Positions 44,575 to 54,029 of a DNA stretch of 64,000 nucleotides are shown here, piece by piece; within the stretch, counting starts at the first letter, position 1, and every line of letters begins with the position of its first letter. The DNA lies in assembly GCA_963709655.1 (NCBI GenBank), contig CAVPXF010000026.1, positions 372,001 through 436,000 on the forward strand, in the 5' to 3' direction. Under the pieces are notes generated by a model that was not told where the DNA came from, did not search any database, and saw only the letters and a list, made by a program, of their open reading frames with translations. The stretch is from Roseiarcus sp963709655. Lineage in GTDB: Bacteria; Pseudomonadota; Alphaproteobacteria; Rhizobiales; Beijerinckiaceae. A program made the position numbers and the translations under genes.

Positions 44575-45848
44575 ATGAACTCTTCATGCCCCGTGCCGGC
44601 GTCCGGCCCCAGCGCTCGCCGTGAGACCGTCGCGGTCAAAATCGGCGACGGACCGGCGGCCGTCATGGTCGGCGGCGGCGCCCGATCGTCGTCCAGTCGA
44701 TGACCAACACCGACACCGCGGACGTCGAGGCGACGGCGCGTCAGATCGCGGCCCTCGCCCGCGCCGGCTCCGAGCTGGTGCGGCTGACCGTCGACCGGGA
44801 CGAGGCCGCCGCCGCGGCGCCGAAAATCCGCGAACGCCTCCTGGCAATGGGCGTGAACGTTCCTCTGATCGGCGACTTTCATTACATCGGCCATAAGCTG
44901 CTCGCCGACCATCCGGCCTGCGCCGAGGCGCTCGACAAATACCGCATAAATCCGGGCAACGTCGGGTTCCGGGCGAAGCGTGACCTGCAATTCGGCCAGA
45001 TCGTCGAAATCGCCATTCGCAACGGCAAGACGGTGCGAATCGGGGCAAACTGGGGCTCGCCCGACCAGGAGTTGTTGACGCATCTCATGGACGAGAACGC
45101 TGCGAGCGCGACCCCTCTAGACACGCGGGCGGTGACGCGCGAGGCGATGGTCCAATCTGCGCTCCTCTCGGCCGAGCGCGCCGAGTCGATCGGACTGCCG
45201 CGCGCGCGTATCATTTTGTCGGCCAAGGTCTCGGCGGTCCAGGATCTGATCGCCGTCTATCGCACGCTTGCCGCGCGCTCGGACTATGCGCTCCACCTCG
45301 GCTTGACCGAGGCCGGCATGGGATCGAAGGGAATCGTCGCCTCCTCGGCGGCCCTCGGGGTGCTGTTGCAGGAGGGGATCGGCGACACGATCCGCATTTC
45401 TTTGACGCCCGAGCCGGGCGGAGACCGCACACAGGAGGTGCGGGTCGCCCAGGAACTTTTGCAGACCATGGGTTTTCGCGTCTTCGCGCCGCAGGTTGCC
45501 GCCTGCCCCGGCTGCGGGCGCACGACCTCGACCGTTTTCCAGGAGCTGGCCCGCGACATCCAGAACCACCTCGCGGCCTCCATGCCGGAGTGGCGCGCCC
45601 GCTACCCGGGCGTCGAGCGCCTGAACGTTGCGGTGATGGGCTGCATCGTCAACGGACCGGGCGAGAGCAAACACGCCGACATCGGCATTTCCCTGCCGGG
45701 CACGGGCGAAACGCCGGCGGCGCCGGTGTTCGTCGACGGCGCAAAGACCGTGACGCTGCGGGGGCCGCGCATCGCCGAGGAGTTCAAGGCGCTTGTCGAG
45801 GCCTATGTCGTCAGGCGCTTCGGCCGCGTCGAACAGGCCGCGGAGTAG
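44575..45848 (+). CDS. ispG: 4-hydroxy-3-methylbut-2-enyl diphosphate synthase, with an apparent 1-base deletion near the start
   Basis: IspG makes HMBPP in the MEP isoprenoid pathway using a [4Fe-4S] cluster. The main frame opens at 44700 with SMTNTDTADVEATARQIAAL, but the family begins ~40 residues earlier. From ATG 44575 another frame gives RRETVAVKIGDGPAAVMVGG, and adding one base near 44682 joins it to PIVVQSMTNTDTADV. The cluster cysteines are in AACPGCGRTTSTVFQ and VAVMGCIVNGPGES. The enzyme is essential where MEP is the only route, so the shift is probably a sequence error. GAGGGAT precedes ATG 44575. Confidence 0.88.
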
Positions 45849-45854
45849 GGACGG

Positions 45855-46487
45855 ATGTACGAACCGCCGCTCCACCGCGAGGACGACCTCGCCAGACAGC
45901 ACGCGCTGATCGAGGCGCGCACGATTGGCCTCCTGATCAGCCATGGACCGCAGGGGCTGATCGCCAACGCCGTGCCCTTCCTTCTCGACCCTGCGGCATC
46001 GAAGCTCGGCACGCTCAAGGCGCATGTGGCGCGCGCCAATCCGCAATGGCGCGATCTTCAGGCGAGCCCGCAGGCGCTTGTCGTATTCCAAGGCGCCGAC
46101 CATTACGTGTCGCCTTCCTGGTATCCAACCAAACAGGAGACGCACAAGGTCGTGCCGACCTGGAACTACGTCATGGTCCAGGCGCGCGGGCCGGCCCGGG
46201 TGGTCGAGGACGACGAATGGCTTGAGCGCCAGATCGCGGCGCTGACGGCGAAGCAGGAGGCCTCTCGCGAGGCGCCCTGGGCTGTCCGCGACGCGCCGCC
46301 CGATTTCATCGCCCTTCAGCGCAAGGCGGTCGTCGGGATCGAGATCGAGATCGCGGACATCCGGGGCAAGTGGAAGACGAGCCAGAACCGCAGCGCCGCC
46401 GATCGCGCCGGCGTGGTCGAGGGTCTCGAGGCGATCGGCGACGAGGCCGCCCAGGCGATGGCCGAGTTGGTCAGGCCCGAAGACTGA
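45855..46487 (+). CDS. FMN-binding PaiB-type protein
   Basis: The 210-residue protein is a PaiB-family split-barrel flavin-binding protein: MYEPPLHREDDLARQHALIE, GLLISHGPQGLIANAVPFLL, DHYVSPSWYPTKQETHKVVP and WNYVMVQARGPARVV. PaiB in Bacillus affects protease and sporulation genes, but in proteobacteria its role is unclear. It follows ispG after 6 bases. Confidence 0.88.
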   Translation: MYEPPLHREDDLARQHALIEARTIGLLISHGPQGLIANAVPFLLDPAASKLGTLKAHVARANPQWRDLQASPQALVVFQGADHYVSPSWYPTKQETHKVVPTWNYVMVQARGPARVVEDDEWLERQIAALTAKQEASREAPWAVRDAPPDFIALQRKAVVGIEIEIADIRGKWKTSQNRSAADRAGVVEGLEAIGDEAAQAMAELVRPED

Positions 46488-46539
46488 ATGCGGTCGTTTA
46501 TGTTACCCGGCCGGTGGCCGAGTTGACGATGCGGTTCGA

Positions 46540-46615
<76 letters not shown>

Positions 46616-46744
46616 ATCGAACTCGCCGAACCCTCGGGGTTCCGTGAGGGCCCGGCATGTAGCAAAGCCGCGGAAGGCTGTCCAGCGCAATTCGGATCCG
46701 TCTCAGCAACGATCCCGCTTGCGCCTTGACCGCAAGTTGGGAGA

Positions 46745-47764
46745 TTAGTTCTTGTCCTTGTCGACCAGCTTGTTCTTCCCGATCCAGGGCATCATGGCGC
46801 GCAATTTCGCGCCGACGTCCTCGATCGGGTGGGCGTTGGCGCGGGCGCGCATCGCCTTGAACGACGTCTGGTTGACCCTGTTCTCCAGCATCCAGTCGCG
46901 GGTAAACCGGCCCGACTGGATGTCGTCGAGCACCCGCTTCATCTCCACCTTCGTCTGAGGCGTGACAATTCTCGGCCCGCTGACGTACTCGCCATACTCG
47001 GCGGTGTTCGAGATCGAGTAGTTCATGTTGGCGATGCCGCCCTCGTAGATCAGGTCGACGATCAGCTTCACTTCGTGCAGGCACTCGAAATACGCCATCT
47101 CGGGCGCATAGCCGCCCTCGACGAGGGTCTCGTAGCCCGCCCGGATCAGCTCGACAAGGCCGCCGCATAACACCACCTGCTCGCCGAACAGGTCGGTCTC
47201 GCACTCCTCCCGGAAGCTGGTCTCGATGACCCCCGCGCGCCCTCCGCCGATCGCAGAGGCGTATGAAAGGCCGAGATCGTGCGCGTTTCCGCTCGCGTCC
47301 TGGTGAATGGCGATCAAGCAAGGAACGCCCCCGCCGCGCTTGTATTCCGAGCGCACGGTGTGTCCGGGCCCCTTCGGCGCCACCATCAGGACATCGAGAT
47401 CGGCGCGCGGCTCGATCAGGTTGAAATGGACGTTGAGGCCATGGGCGAACATCAAGGCGGCGCCCTGCTTCATGTTCGGCGCGAGTTCGGCCTTGTAGAT
47501 GTCCGCCTGGAGCTCGTCCGGGGTCAGCATCATGACGACGTCCGCCCATTTGGCGGCGCTGGGGACGTCCATGACCTTGATCCCTTCGGCTTCCGCCTTT
47601 TTGGCCGAAGGCGAGCCTTGCCGGAGCGCCACGGCGATGTCCTTGACGCCGCTGTCGCGCATGTTGAGCAGGTGAGCGTGGCCCTGACTGCCATAGCCGA
47701 CGACGGCGACCTTCTTGCCCTTGATCAGATTGAGGTCGGAATCCCGGTCGTAATAGACGCGCAT
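46745..47764 (-). CDS. ilvC: ketol-acid reductoisomerase (NADP+), class I
   Basis: IlvC rearranges and reduces acetolactate in valine and isoleucine synthesis. The 339-residue protein has the Rossmann loop GYGSQGHAHLLNMRDSG, the metal-binding KGPGHTVRSEYKRGGGVPCL and FREECETDLFGEQVVLCGG segments, and the C-terminal knotted domain. Its length is that of class I. The only nearby branched-chain gene is this one. Confidence 0.95.
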   Translation of the reverse strand: MRVYYDRDSDLNLIKGKKVAVVGYGSQGHAHLLNMRDSGVKDIAVALRQGSPSAKKAEAEGIKVMDVPSAAKWADVVMMLTPDELQADIYKAELAPNMKQGAALMFAHGLNVHFNLIEPRADLDVLMVAPKGPGHTVRSEYKRGGGVPCLIAIHQDASGNAHDLGLSYASAIGGGRAGVIETSFREECETDLFGEQVVLCGGLVELIRAGYETLVEGGYAPEMAYFECLHEVKLIVDLIYEGGIANMNYSISNTAEYGEYVSGPRIVTPQTKVEMKRVLDDIQSGRFTRDWMLENRVNQTSFKAMRARANAHPIEDVGAKLRAMMPWIGKNKLVDKDKN

Positions 47765-47974
47765 TGTCGTTCCTTATCGCCGCGTACGAAGTGGTCGGCG
47801 TTTCTAGTGAATACGGGCTTGGGGATCAAGCGCGGACATGAGTCCGGACTGGCCGTCGGTCGGCTGCAACAATTCAGCCTGACGACATTTGATCCGCATC
47901 AAACGGACATGGTGCGTAAGTTGTTTTATTGGCTCCCCGGCGCATCCGCGCCGGCAAGGCCTGCGAGGGAGGGG

Positions 47975-48091
47975 ATGACGATGTGGCGGGTTGTGCTTTT
48001 GTGCTGGGTGTTCCTGGCCCCGACGCTAACCGGCGTGCTGATCCTTGTGACGTTGCTGATCCCGGCGCTCGCCCCCGAGCTCGGCCGCTGA
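47975..48091 (+). CDS. 38-residue single-span membrane protein
   Basis: MTMWRVVLLCWVFLAPTLTG followed by VLILVTLLIPALAPELGR is one membrane helix with short ends. GAGGGAGG lies 4-10 bases before ATG 47975, a strong ribosome binding site. Small proteins of this shape occur in related genomes. It is divergent from ilvC and upstream of lemA; no function can be assigned. Confidence 0.6.
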   Translation: MTMWRVVLLCWVFLAPTLTGVLILVTLLIPALAPELGR

Positions 48092-48325
48092 ATCCTCGAT
48101 GCGGCTCTCGCCGGGGCCGTCATTGCTATTCCCGCGTCTTTCGCATTCGCCAAGACCCAGGCGCGCGGGTTGCCCTGAGCCGCCGGCTGGCGACGAAAAC
48201 CGAAGTGGCGTCCGACCCGGGCGTAGCGAGAAGAGGCCGCGCCGCCCTTGGCGAAGAGGAGACGGGGCCATTATAATGCCGTCGGCGGACGGCGTGGCTC
48301 GCGGTCCGGAGTTGGGGGCATAGCC

Positions 48326-48922
48326 GTGACTTTCCTTTCTCGTTTTCGGTCGCTCGTCGTGCTGACGCTGATTGCGCTGTCGCTTTCTGGCTGCGGCTAC
48401 AACGTCATCCCAACCAAGGAGGAGGCCGCCAAGGCTCAGTGGGCCGAGGTCCAGAACCAGTACCAGCGGCGGGCCGACCTGGTGCCGAACTTGGTCGCGA
48501 CCGTCCAAGGCTACGCCAAGCAGGAAAAGGACGTGCTGACCGCCGTCACCGAGGCCCGCGCCAAGGCGACCGCCATCAACCTCACCGCCGACGACCTGAC
48601 CGACCCGGAGAAGGTCAAGGCGATGCAGCAGGCGCAGGCCCAGCTTTCCGGCGCGCTCGGGCGCCTCCTCGCCGTCAGCGAGAACTATCCGGACCTCAAG
48701 TCGAACCAGAACTTCCTGGCGCTGCAGTCGCAACTCGAGGGCACCGAGAACCGCATCGCGGTCGCCCGCAGGGACTACATTGCGTCGGTGCAGGACTTCA
48801 ACACGGCGCTCAGGACCTTCCCGACCGTGCTGTGGGCCAACACCGTCTTCCGCTCGGTGAAGCCGCTGGTCCCCTTCACTGCGGAGGCGGATGCGCAAGC
48901 GGCCCCGAAGGTGAAGTTCTAG
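48326..48922 (+). CDS. lemA: LemA family lipoprotein
   Basis: The 198-residue protein begins at GTG 48326 with a lipoprotein signal (LTLIALSLSGCGYN, lipobox LSGC). It has the LemA four-helix core: YQRRADLVPNLVATVQGYAK, SENYPDLKSNQNFLALQSQL, EGTENRIAVARRDY, and a C-terminal FRSVKPLVPF. LemA proteins are commonly encoded with TPM-domain proteins, as here, but their job is unknown. Confidence 0.9.
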   Translation: MTFLSRFRSLVVLTLIALSLSGCGYNVIPTKEEAAKAQWAEVQNQYQRRADLVPNLVATVQGYAKQEKDVLTAVTEARAKATAINLTADDLTDPEKVKAMQQAQAQLSGALGRLLAVSENYPDLKSNQNFLALQSQLEGTENRIAVARRDYIASVQDFNTALRTFPTVLWANTVFRSVKPLVPFTAEADAQAAPKVKF

Positions 48923-48940
48923 CCGCAAGGGGGCGGCGCC

Positions 48941-49715
48941 ATGCTCCGCTCGGGCCCGCGCGCGCTCGTCGCCCTCCTCATCGCGGCGCTGTGGATCGGC
49001 GCGGCTTTGGCGGCGGCGAACTTTCCGGCCCTGACAGGCCGGGTTGTCGACGCGGCCAAGATCCTGTCTCCGGTCACGATCGCGGACCTCGAGCGCAAGC
49101 TTGCCGACCTCGAGCAGAAGTCCGGCATCCAGCTCGAGGTCGCGACCGTCCCCTCTCTCGAGGGCGAGGAGATCGAGCCTTACGCCAACGAGCTTTTCCG
49201 CTTCTGGAAGCTCGGCGAGGCCAAGAAGGACAACGGAGTCCTGCTGCTTGATCGCGCCCAAGGAGCGAAGGGTGCGCATCGAAGTCGGCTACGGTCTCGA
49301 GGGCACGCTGACCGACGCGATCTCGAGCCTGATCATCGCCAACGCCATCGCGCCGCGCTTCAAGGCCGGCGACTTCAATGGCGGCGTGACGCGCGGCGTC
49401 GACGATATCATCACCACGCTGACCACCGACTCGGCCGAGTGGAAGCCGAAAAAGCCCGACATGCGGGCCGAGCAGGATGCGACGCTGTTCGACGCCATCG
49501 CGCCGTTCCTGATCATCCTCTTCATTCTGTTCGTCTTCAGCCGGATCAGCCGGAGGGGCGGCGGCAACGTTGTCGTCATCCCGATGGGCGGAGGCGGCTT
49601 CGGCCGTGGCGGCGGCTTCGGAGGCGGGGGCTTTGGCGGGGGCGGGTTCGGCGGTGGCGGCTTCTCCGGCGGCGGCGGGTCGTCGGGCGGCGGCGGCGCT
49701 TCGGGGGGCTGGTGA
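48941..49715 (+). CDS. TPM domain (DUF477/YgcG-like) membrane protein, interrupted by a 1-base insertion
   Basis: The product has a signal peptide (LVALLIAALWIGAALAAANF) and a TPM domain (LTGRVVDAAKILSPVTIADL; SGIQLEVATVPSLEGEEIEP; KKDNGVLLL), then continues in another frame from about 49255 with IAPKERRVRIEVGYGLEGTL, a membrane helix (APFLIILFILFVFSRI) and a Gly-rich tail. Removing one T at about 49249 joins the frames. Stop TGA 49713-49715 overlaps the next gene's ATG. It forms lemA-TPM-TPM with its neighbours. Confidence 0.83.
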
Positions 49716-50317
49716 TGATCGATCCAGCCGAGGCGGCGCGCATCGAGGCGGCTTTCGACGAGGCCCAGACGCGGACCCGGGCGCCTCTCGTCTGCGTGCT
49801 GGCGCAGGCCTCGGCCTCGCGCGACGCCGAGTTCCTGCTGGCGGCCTGCATCCTGGCGCTGGCTACGCCGTTGCCGCTCCTCCTGTTCACGGAGATGTCG
49901 GCGCAACGCATCTATGTCGCCCAACTCCTGGTCGCGATTGTCGCGGCCGTGCTCGGCGCCGCGCCCTGGCTGCGCCGGACCCTGGTTCCGGCCCGCTCCG
50001 CCCGCTCTGCCTGCCATCGGGCGGCGCTGGCGCAGTTCGTCCTGCGCGGGCTCGATCGGTCGCAGTGCGGCGTGCTCGTCTATGTGTCGCTCGCCGAGCA
50101 TTACATCCGCATCGTCGCGGCGGAGGAGGCCACGGCGGTCGTCTCGCACGAGCAATGGCAGGCGCTTGTCGACGAGGCGCTCGGTCCGCTCGCCAACGGC
50201 GCGATCGAGACGGCGCTGACGGAGCTTGCCGACGGCTGCGCCGACCGGCTGGCCGGACCGTTCCCGCCGACGACGCCGTGGGAGCCGCCGTCCCGCCAGC
50301 GCTTTCACATGCTCTGA
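49715..50317 (+). CDS. TPM domain membrane protein, second copy
   Basis: The 200-residue protein has two membrane segments (FLLAACILALATPLPLLLF; LLVAIVAAVLGAAPWL) and a TPM-like C-terminal domain (RSQCGVLVYVSLAEHYIRIV; ALVDEALGPLANGAIETALT). The start overlaps the preceding stop (TGATG). It completes the lemA operon, a set often linked with envelope function. Confidence 0.82.
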   Translation: MIDPAEAARIEAAFDEAQTRTRAPLVCVLAQASASRDAEFLLAACILALATPLPLLLFTEMSAQRIYVAQLLVAIVAAVLGAAPWLRRTLVPARSARSACHRAALAQFVLRGLDRSQCGVLVYVSLAEHYIRIVAAEEATAVVSHEQWQALVDEALGPLANGAIETALTELADGCADRLAGPFPPTTPWEPPSRQRFHML

Positions 50318-50584
50318 GGCGGCTGGCCGCCGGATTGTTTCAGCACGGCCGTTTTCAATGGCTTGGGCGCCAAAACGTGCAACTTTGTAACTGCCAAGCC
50401 GGGTATCCCGGTCCGTCATCGCGCGAAACTCCCGGACCTGATCCTGGACTTGATCCGGGGGGACGCGGCGATCCAGAGGAACCAAGGCCGCCCGACGTTT
50501 CCCCGGATCGCCCCGCCGCCAAAGCCCGTCGGAAGACGGGCGTCTTCGAAGCCATTCGGCGGCGGGGCGATGACGGCGCGGGGG

Positions 50585-50650
50585 TAACCGCCGAGCCGGG
50601 CCGCCATGGCAAGAACCTCATCCTGATCCGCGGGTCAAGCTCGGGGTAGG
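50585..50650 (+). repeat. palindromic unit of the composite repeat
   Basis: GTAACCGCCGAGCCGGGCCG, then CCATGGCAAGAACCTCATCC, then TGATCCGCGGGTCAAGCTCG. It is followed 21 bases later by a TTTTCAAGG unit. Confidence 0.6.
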
Positions 50651-50670
50651 GCCTGCCATTTCCGCCTCGG

Positions 50671-50698
50671 TTTCGAGTGTTTTCAAGGAGATGCGGCG
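50671..50698 (+). repeat. dispersed TTTTCAAGG repeat
   Basis: TTTCGAGTG then TTTTCAAGGAGATGCGGCG. The best plus-strand match to the copies at 12.1 and 42 kb. Confidence 0.6.
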
Positions 50699-50769
50699 CC
50701 GATCTCGTCTGCATGAAAATGATCTCGTAGGGATCATTTTCATCCATAATGGGCGCCGCAGGCGTGGTG

Positions 50770-50835
50770 ACTGCCTAGCCGAGCTGCCATGATATGAGCC
50801 TCGTCCTTATCCCCGGGTCGGGCCCGGGGATCTTG
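50770..50835 (+). repeat. palindromic unit of the composite repeat
   Basis: GTGACTGCCTAGCCGAGCTG, then CCATGATATGAGCCTCGTCC and the hairpin CCCCGGG-TCGG-GCCCGGGG. A related hairpin, CCCGGGCTCGACCCGGG, lies at about 50890. Confidence 0.55.
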
Positions 50836-50942
50836 AAGGATGATCAGTGGGCGGGGACGCTCCGTGCGCGCTGAAGCGTCCTTCGACATCCCGGGCTCGA
50901 CCCGGGATTAAGACGAGGGAGCGGGCCCGGGCGTTGAATCAA

Positions 50943-50962
50943 TGTTTTCAAGGTCCTACGGC
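50943..50962 (+). repeat. dispersed TTTTCAAGG repeat, diverged copy
   Basis: TGTTTTCAAGGTCCTACGGC. It follows the palindromic unit at 50770-50915. Confidence 0.45.
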
Positions 50963-51288
50963 AGGTATTCCGGGCGATCGTAACGGCCAGCGCGTCCGAC
51001 CTACGGCCAACACCCCACCCCCTCGCCTGCGCTGACGCGCAGGAGACGACCCGCGCTTCCGCACGGGCGGACACGGGTGGGCTCAAGGTCGCGGCTTCGT
51101 CGGTCATGGGGCTTGGTTCCTTCAATGATTGGCCGCCAGAATCCTTCATAGCACAAATCCAGGTTTTCCGAAAGAAATTACCGACTCCCGAAGCCTACCG
51201 CCGGTCGATCGGGACGGCGCTGGTCTAAAGCCGCTGCGTTGTCGGCTCCGCGCAAGGCGGCGGCGGTCTTCTGGCCTTCGCGGAGGCC

Positions 51289-52824
51289 ATGAACAGGATG
51301 CGACTCGGCGCTTGGGCTTTGCTTTTGGGGCTGGCTGCGCTTTGGATCGCGCCGGCCGGCGCGCAGACGCTTTCCGGGCGGCCGTCCGACGCTACTGGGA
51401 AGGACTCACCCGCCGCGCCGCCCGGAGTTGCCATCCCGGATCAGGTCGACACCCGCCTCGGAACCTTGCGCTTCTTCGGCGGCTTTCCCGACGCCGCGAC
51501 CGCCGACACGCTGTTCGACAATCTCGACTTTGAACGCGCAGTGCAGGCCTATCTGCTGGCGCTTCCCGTGGTGAGCCAGGCCGCCAACCGCGACGCCAGC
51601 CTGACGGCCGGACCGGCGAACGCGGCCGTCCCGATCTGGGAAACCGGCGTCGACGCGCAAACCGTCGAACTGACCGCCAACAATTCCCCCTATGCCTGGA
51701 TCTGGCTCGACCTCCGCGGCGGCCCGATCGTGCTCGAGGTCCCGCCAAACGGGCTCGGGACCGCCGACGACCTGTGGTACCGCTGGGTCGGCGATCTCGG
51801 CGTCACCGGCCCGGACCGCGGCCGGGGCGGCAAGTACCTGTTCCTGCCGCCGGGATACCCGGGGCCCGTCCCGCAGGGCTATTTCCTCATCCGGCCCGGC
51901 TCCAACTGGGTCTGGGTCCCCTGGATCAGTTTCCCAGTCGAGGGCGACCCGACCCGGGGCGTCGACGCGGTCAAAAAGGGTCTCAAGATCTATACGCTCG
52001 GCAATTCGAATCCGCCGAAGCTCTCGTTCGTCGACATGTCTGGCAAGCCCTTGAACCTGGTCGCGCCGCATGACTTCCGCTTCTGGGAGCTTCTGAACGC
52101 GGTCGTGCAGCACGAGCCGACCGACGAGGTCGACGCGACCACGCTCGGCTTCTGGAACGCCATCGGCATCGCCAAGGGGCGGCCCTTTGCGCCTGATGAG
52201 CGCATGACGACCATTTTGACCGAAGCGGCGATCGTCGGCGACGCGACGGCCCGCGCCATCATGTACCGCTGGCGCGGATCGAACGGCTATTGGTACCCGG
52301 ACGACCCGAACAGTCCCTGGCGGGTCGGGTTCGTCGGCGGCTATACCTTCTCGGAGGCGGGCGCCCGGCTTCTCGACGGCTATGCCGCCTTCTTCTTCTA
52401 TGCGACTGTGGTCGCGCCCTCGATGGACGCGCGGATTGTCGGTGAGGGCTCGCAATATCTGGCGGCGTTCGTCGATTCGAACGGCGACGCCCTCGACGGC
52501 GCCAAGACCTACCGGCTCCATCTCCCGGGAACGATCCCGGTCCGAGACTCGTGGTCCATCGTCGTGTACGACAATCAGACCCGCTCGATGGCCCAGACGG
52601 ACCAGCAGGTTCCCGGCGTCGGCAGCCAGACCAAGGACCTCCAGACCAACGCCGACGGTTCGGTCGACGTATGGTTCGGCCCGAAGGCCCCGGCCGGCTC
52701 GGCGGACAACTGGGTGGAGACGGTGCCGGGCTGCAGCTGGAACGCCATTTTGCGCCTGCACGGGGCGGAAAAGGCGTTCTTCGACAAGACGTGGCGGCCG
52801 GGGGAGATCGAGCCGGCGCGATAG
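51289..52824 (+). CDS. DUF1254/DUF1214 exported protein
   Basis: The 511-residue product has a signal peptide (LGLAALWIAPAGA), an N-terminal DUF1254 domain (TRLGTLRFFGGFPDAATADT, LDFERAVQAYLLALPVV) and a C-terminal DUF1214 domain (YRLHLPGTIPVRDSWSIVVY, NWVETVPGCSWNAILRLHG). Proteins of this build are common in soil bacteria and lack a proven role. ATG 51289 and 51298 are both possible starts. It stands alone between repeats and the NmrA cluster. Confidence 0.88.
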   Translation: MNRMRLGAWALLLGLAALWIAPAGAQTLSGRPSDATGKDSPAAPPGVAIPDQVDTRLGTLRFFGGFPDAATADTLFDNLDFERAVQAYLLALPVVSQAANRDASLTAGPANAAVPIWETGVDAQTVELTANNSPYAWIWLDLRGGPIVLEVPPNGLGTADDLWYRWVGDLGVTGPDRGRGGKYLFLPPGYPGPVPQGYFLIRPGSNWVWVPWISFPVEGDPTRGVDAVKKGLKIYTLGNSNPPKLSFVDMSGKPLNLVAPHDFRFWELLNAVVQHEPTDEVDATTLGFWNAIGIAKGRPFAPDERMTTILTEAAIVGDATARAIMYRWRGSNGYWYPDDPNSPWRVGFVGGYTFSEAGARLLDGYAAFFFYATVVAPSMDARIVGEGSQYLAAFVDSNGDALDGAKTYRLHLPGTIPVRDSWSIVVYDNQTRSMAQTDQQVPGVGSQTKDLQTNADGSVDVWFGPKAPAGSADNWVETVPGCSWNAILRLHGAEKAFFDKTWRPGEIEPAR

Positions 52825-53053
52825 CGGCGAGGCGATTCGAGCGGGCGAAATCGCAGGTTTGGCGGCCGTCATAACGGCCGGAGTGGGCAAATTGCGATCC
52901 TTACGGTAGGGCTTGGCGAACGGGTTTTATCCGTCCCTCTGCCGCCTTCCTGACCGGCGCCAAATCTCATCACATAATCGTCGAGTGGTCAGTGTCGACG
53001 CGTCAAACACCGACACACCTTACTCGCGTTGACAGGGGAGCATATTTTCGCCG

Positions 53054-53079
53054 CAGATAGGAGCATATGCTCCTATCTG
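53054..53079. promoter_or_regulatory. 26-bp perfect palindrome upstream of the NmrA gene
   Basis: The arms CAGATAGGAGCAT and ATGCTCCTATCTG are exact reverse complements with no spacer, 17 bases before the ATG at 53096. A partial copy of the half-site (GGAGCATAT) lies at 53037-53045. TTGACA at 53029-53034 would be a -35 box, placing the -10 region within or beside the palindrome, the position expected for a repressor operator. The MarR-type protein at 54030 is a candidate ligand. Confidence 0.7.
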
Positions 53080-53095
53080 GCAAAGGATCGAAACC

Positions 53096-53977
53096 ATGGC
53101 TGACGCGGACATTCTTGTGAGCGGCGCGACCGGACGCACTGGGGGCGCCGCCATCGACGAGTTGCTCAAAATGGGTCAGCGGGTGCGGGCGTATGTTCGT
53201 TCGGACGACGAGCGGGCGCGGGCCTTACGCGAACGCGGCGTCGACGTCGCGATCGGCGATTTCACCGCCATCGACGACATCCGTGCGGCGATGGAAGGGG
53301 TCAAATCGGCCTATTTCCTCTATCCGATCGCGCCGGGGATCATCGGTGCCGCCGCCTATTTCGCTGAGGCCGCGAAGGAAGCGGGCGTCACCGCGATCGT
53401 CAACATGTCGCAGATCTCGGCGCGCCGGGAGTCGAAGAGCCACGCCGCGCAGGACCACTGGGTTTCCGAGCGGGTCTTCGACTGGTCGGGCGTGGCGACG
53501 ACGCATCTTCGGCCCACTTTCTTTGCCGACTGGCTCATCTACCCGCATTTCGCCAAGGAGATCTGGGCCAAGAAGACGATCGAATTCCCCTTCCAGAATG
53601 GACGGCACGCCCCGATCAGCACGGACGATCACGGACCCGTGATCGCCCACATCCTGGCCGATCCGGCAGGCCATGGGGGCAAGATCTACACACTCCACGG
53701 CCCCGTCGAGATGAACCATACGGAGATCGCCGCCGCGATGAGCGAGGCGCTCGGGGCAAAGATCGAGTACGCGCCGACTTCGATCGAAGAATTTCGGCAA
53801 AAGATGGAGCAGCAGTACAAATTCCCGCCGTTTCTCGTGCAGCACCTGGTCGAAGTCGCCCAGAATTATCGGGAAGGCGTCTTCGCTGGAACCAACGACG
53901 TCGTCGAGAAGATCACCGGAACGCCGGCGCTGTCAGTCCAGGCTTTTATCGAAAAGCATCGTGAGGCTTTCTCCTGA
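53096..53977 (+). CDS. NmrA-like NAD(P)-binding protein
   Basis: The 293-residue atypical SDR has the dinucleotide loop LVSGATGRTGGAAIDELLKM and the NmrA-type core (GDFTAIDDIRAAMEGVKSAY, INMSQISARRES-like segment, THLRPTFFADWLIY). It may be an NADPH-dependent reductase or a redox sensor. It begins the 53-57 kb accessory cluster directly behind a large palindrome. Confidence 0.87.
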   Translation: MADADILVSGATGRTGGAAIDELLKMGQRVRAYVRSDDERARALRERGVDVAIGDFTAIDDIRAAMEGVKSAYFLYPIAPGIIGAAAYFAEAAKEAGVTAIVNMSQISARRESKSHAAQDHWVSERVFDWSGVATTHLRPTFFADWLIYPHFAKEIWAKKTIEFPFQNGRHAPISTDDHGPVIAHILADPAGHGGKIYTLHGPVEMNHTEIAAAMSEALGAKIEYAPTSIEEFRQKMEQQYKFPPFLVQHLVEVAQNYREGVFAGTNDVVEKITGTPALSVQAFIEKHREAFS

Positions 53978-54029
53978 AGAATATGCCTGAGGCGTAAGCC
54001 GTTCGGCTTAAAGGTGCAAGGACGTGAAA

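Larger units (their letters stand above)
50318..51288. other. 970-bp repeat-rich gap without a gene
   Basis: It holds three TTTTCAA units (50351-50369, 50671-50698, 50943-50962) and three or four palindromic units (about 50388-50470, 50585-50650, 50770-50835, 50885-50915). The stretch 51100-51288 is the leader of the DUF1254 gene. No protein-coding frame is credible. Confidence 0.6.

Noticed and set aside
50341..51100. CRISPR array
   Set aside because: The repeats are palindromic units of unequal spacing and sequence, with no regular spacers and no cas genes.
52855..52905. GGCCGT-CATA-ACGGCC hairpin after the DUF1254 gene as a terminator
   Set aside because: No T-tract follows; the stem is short.
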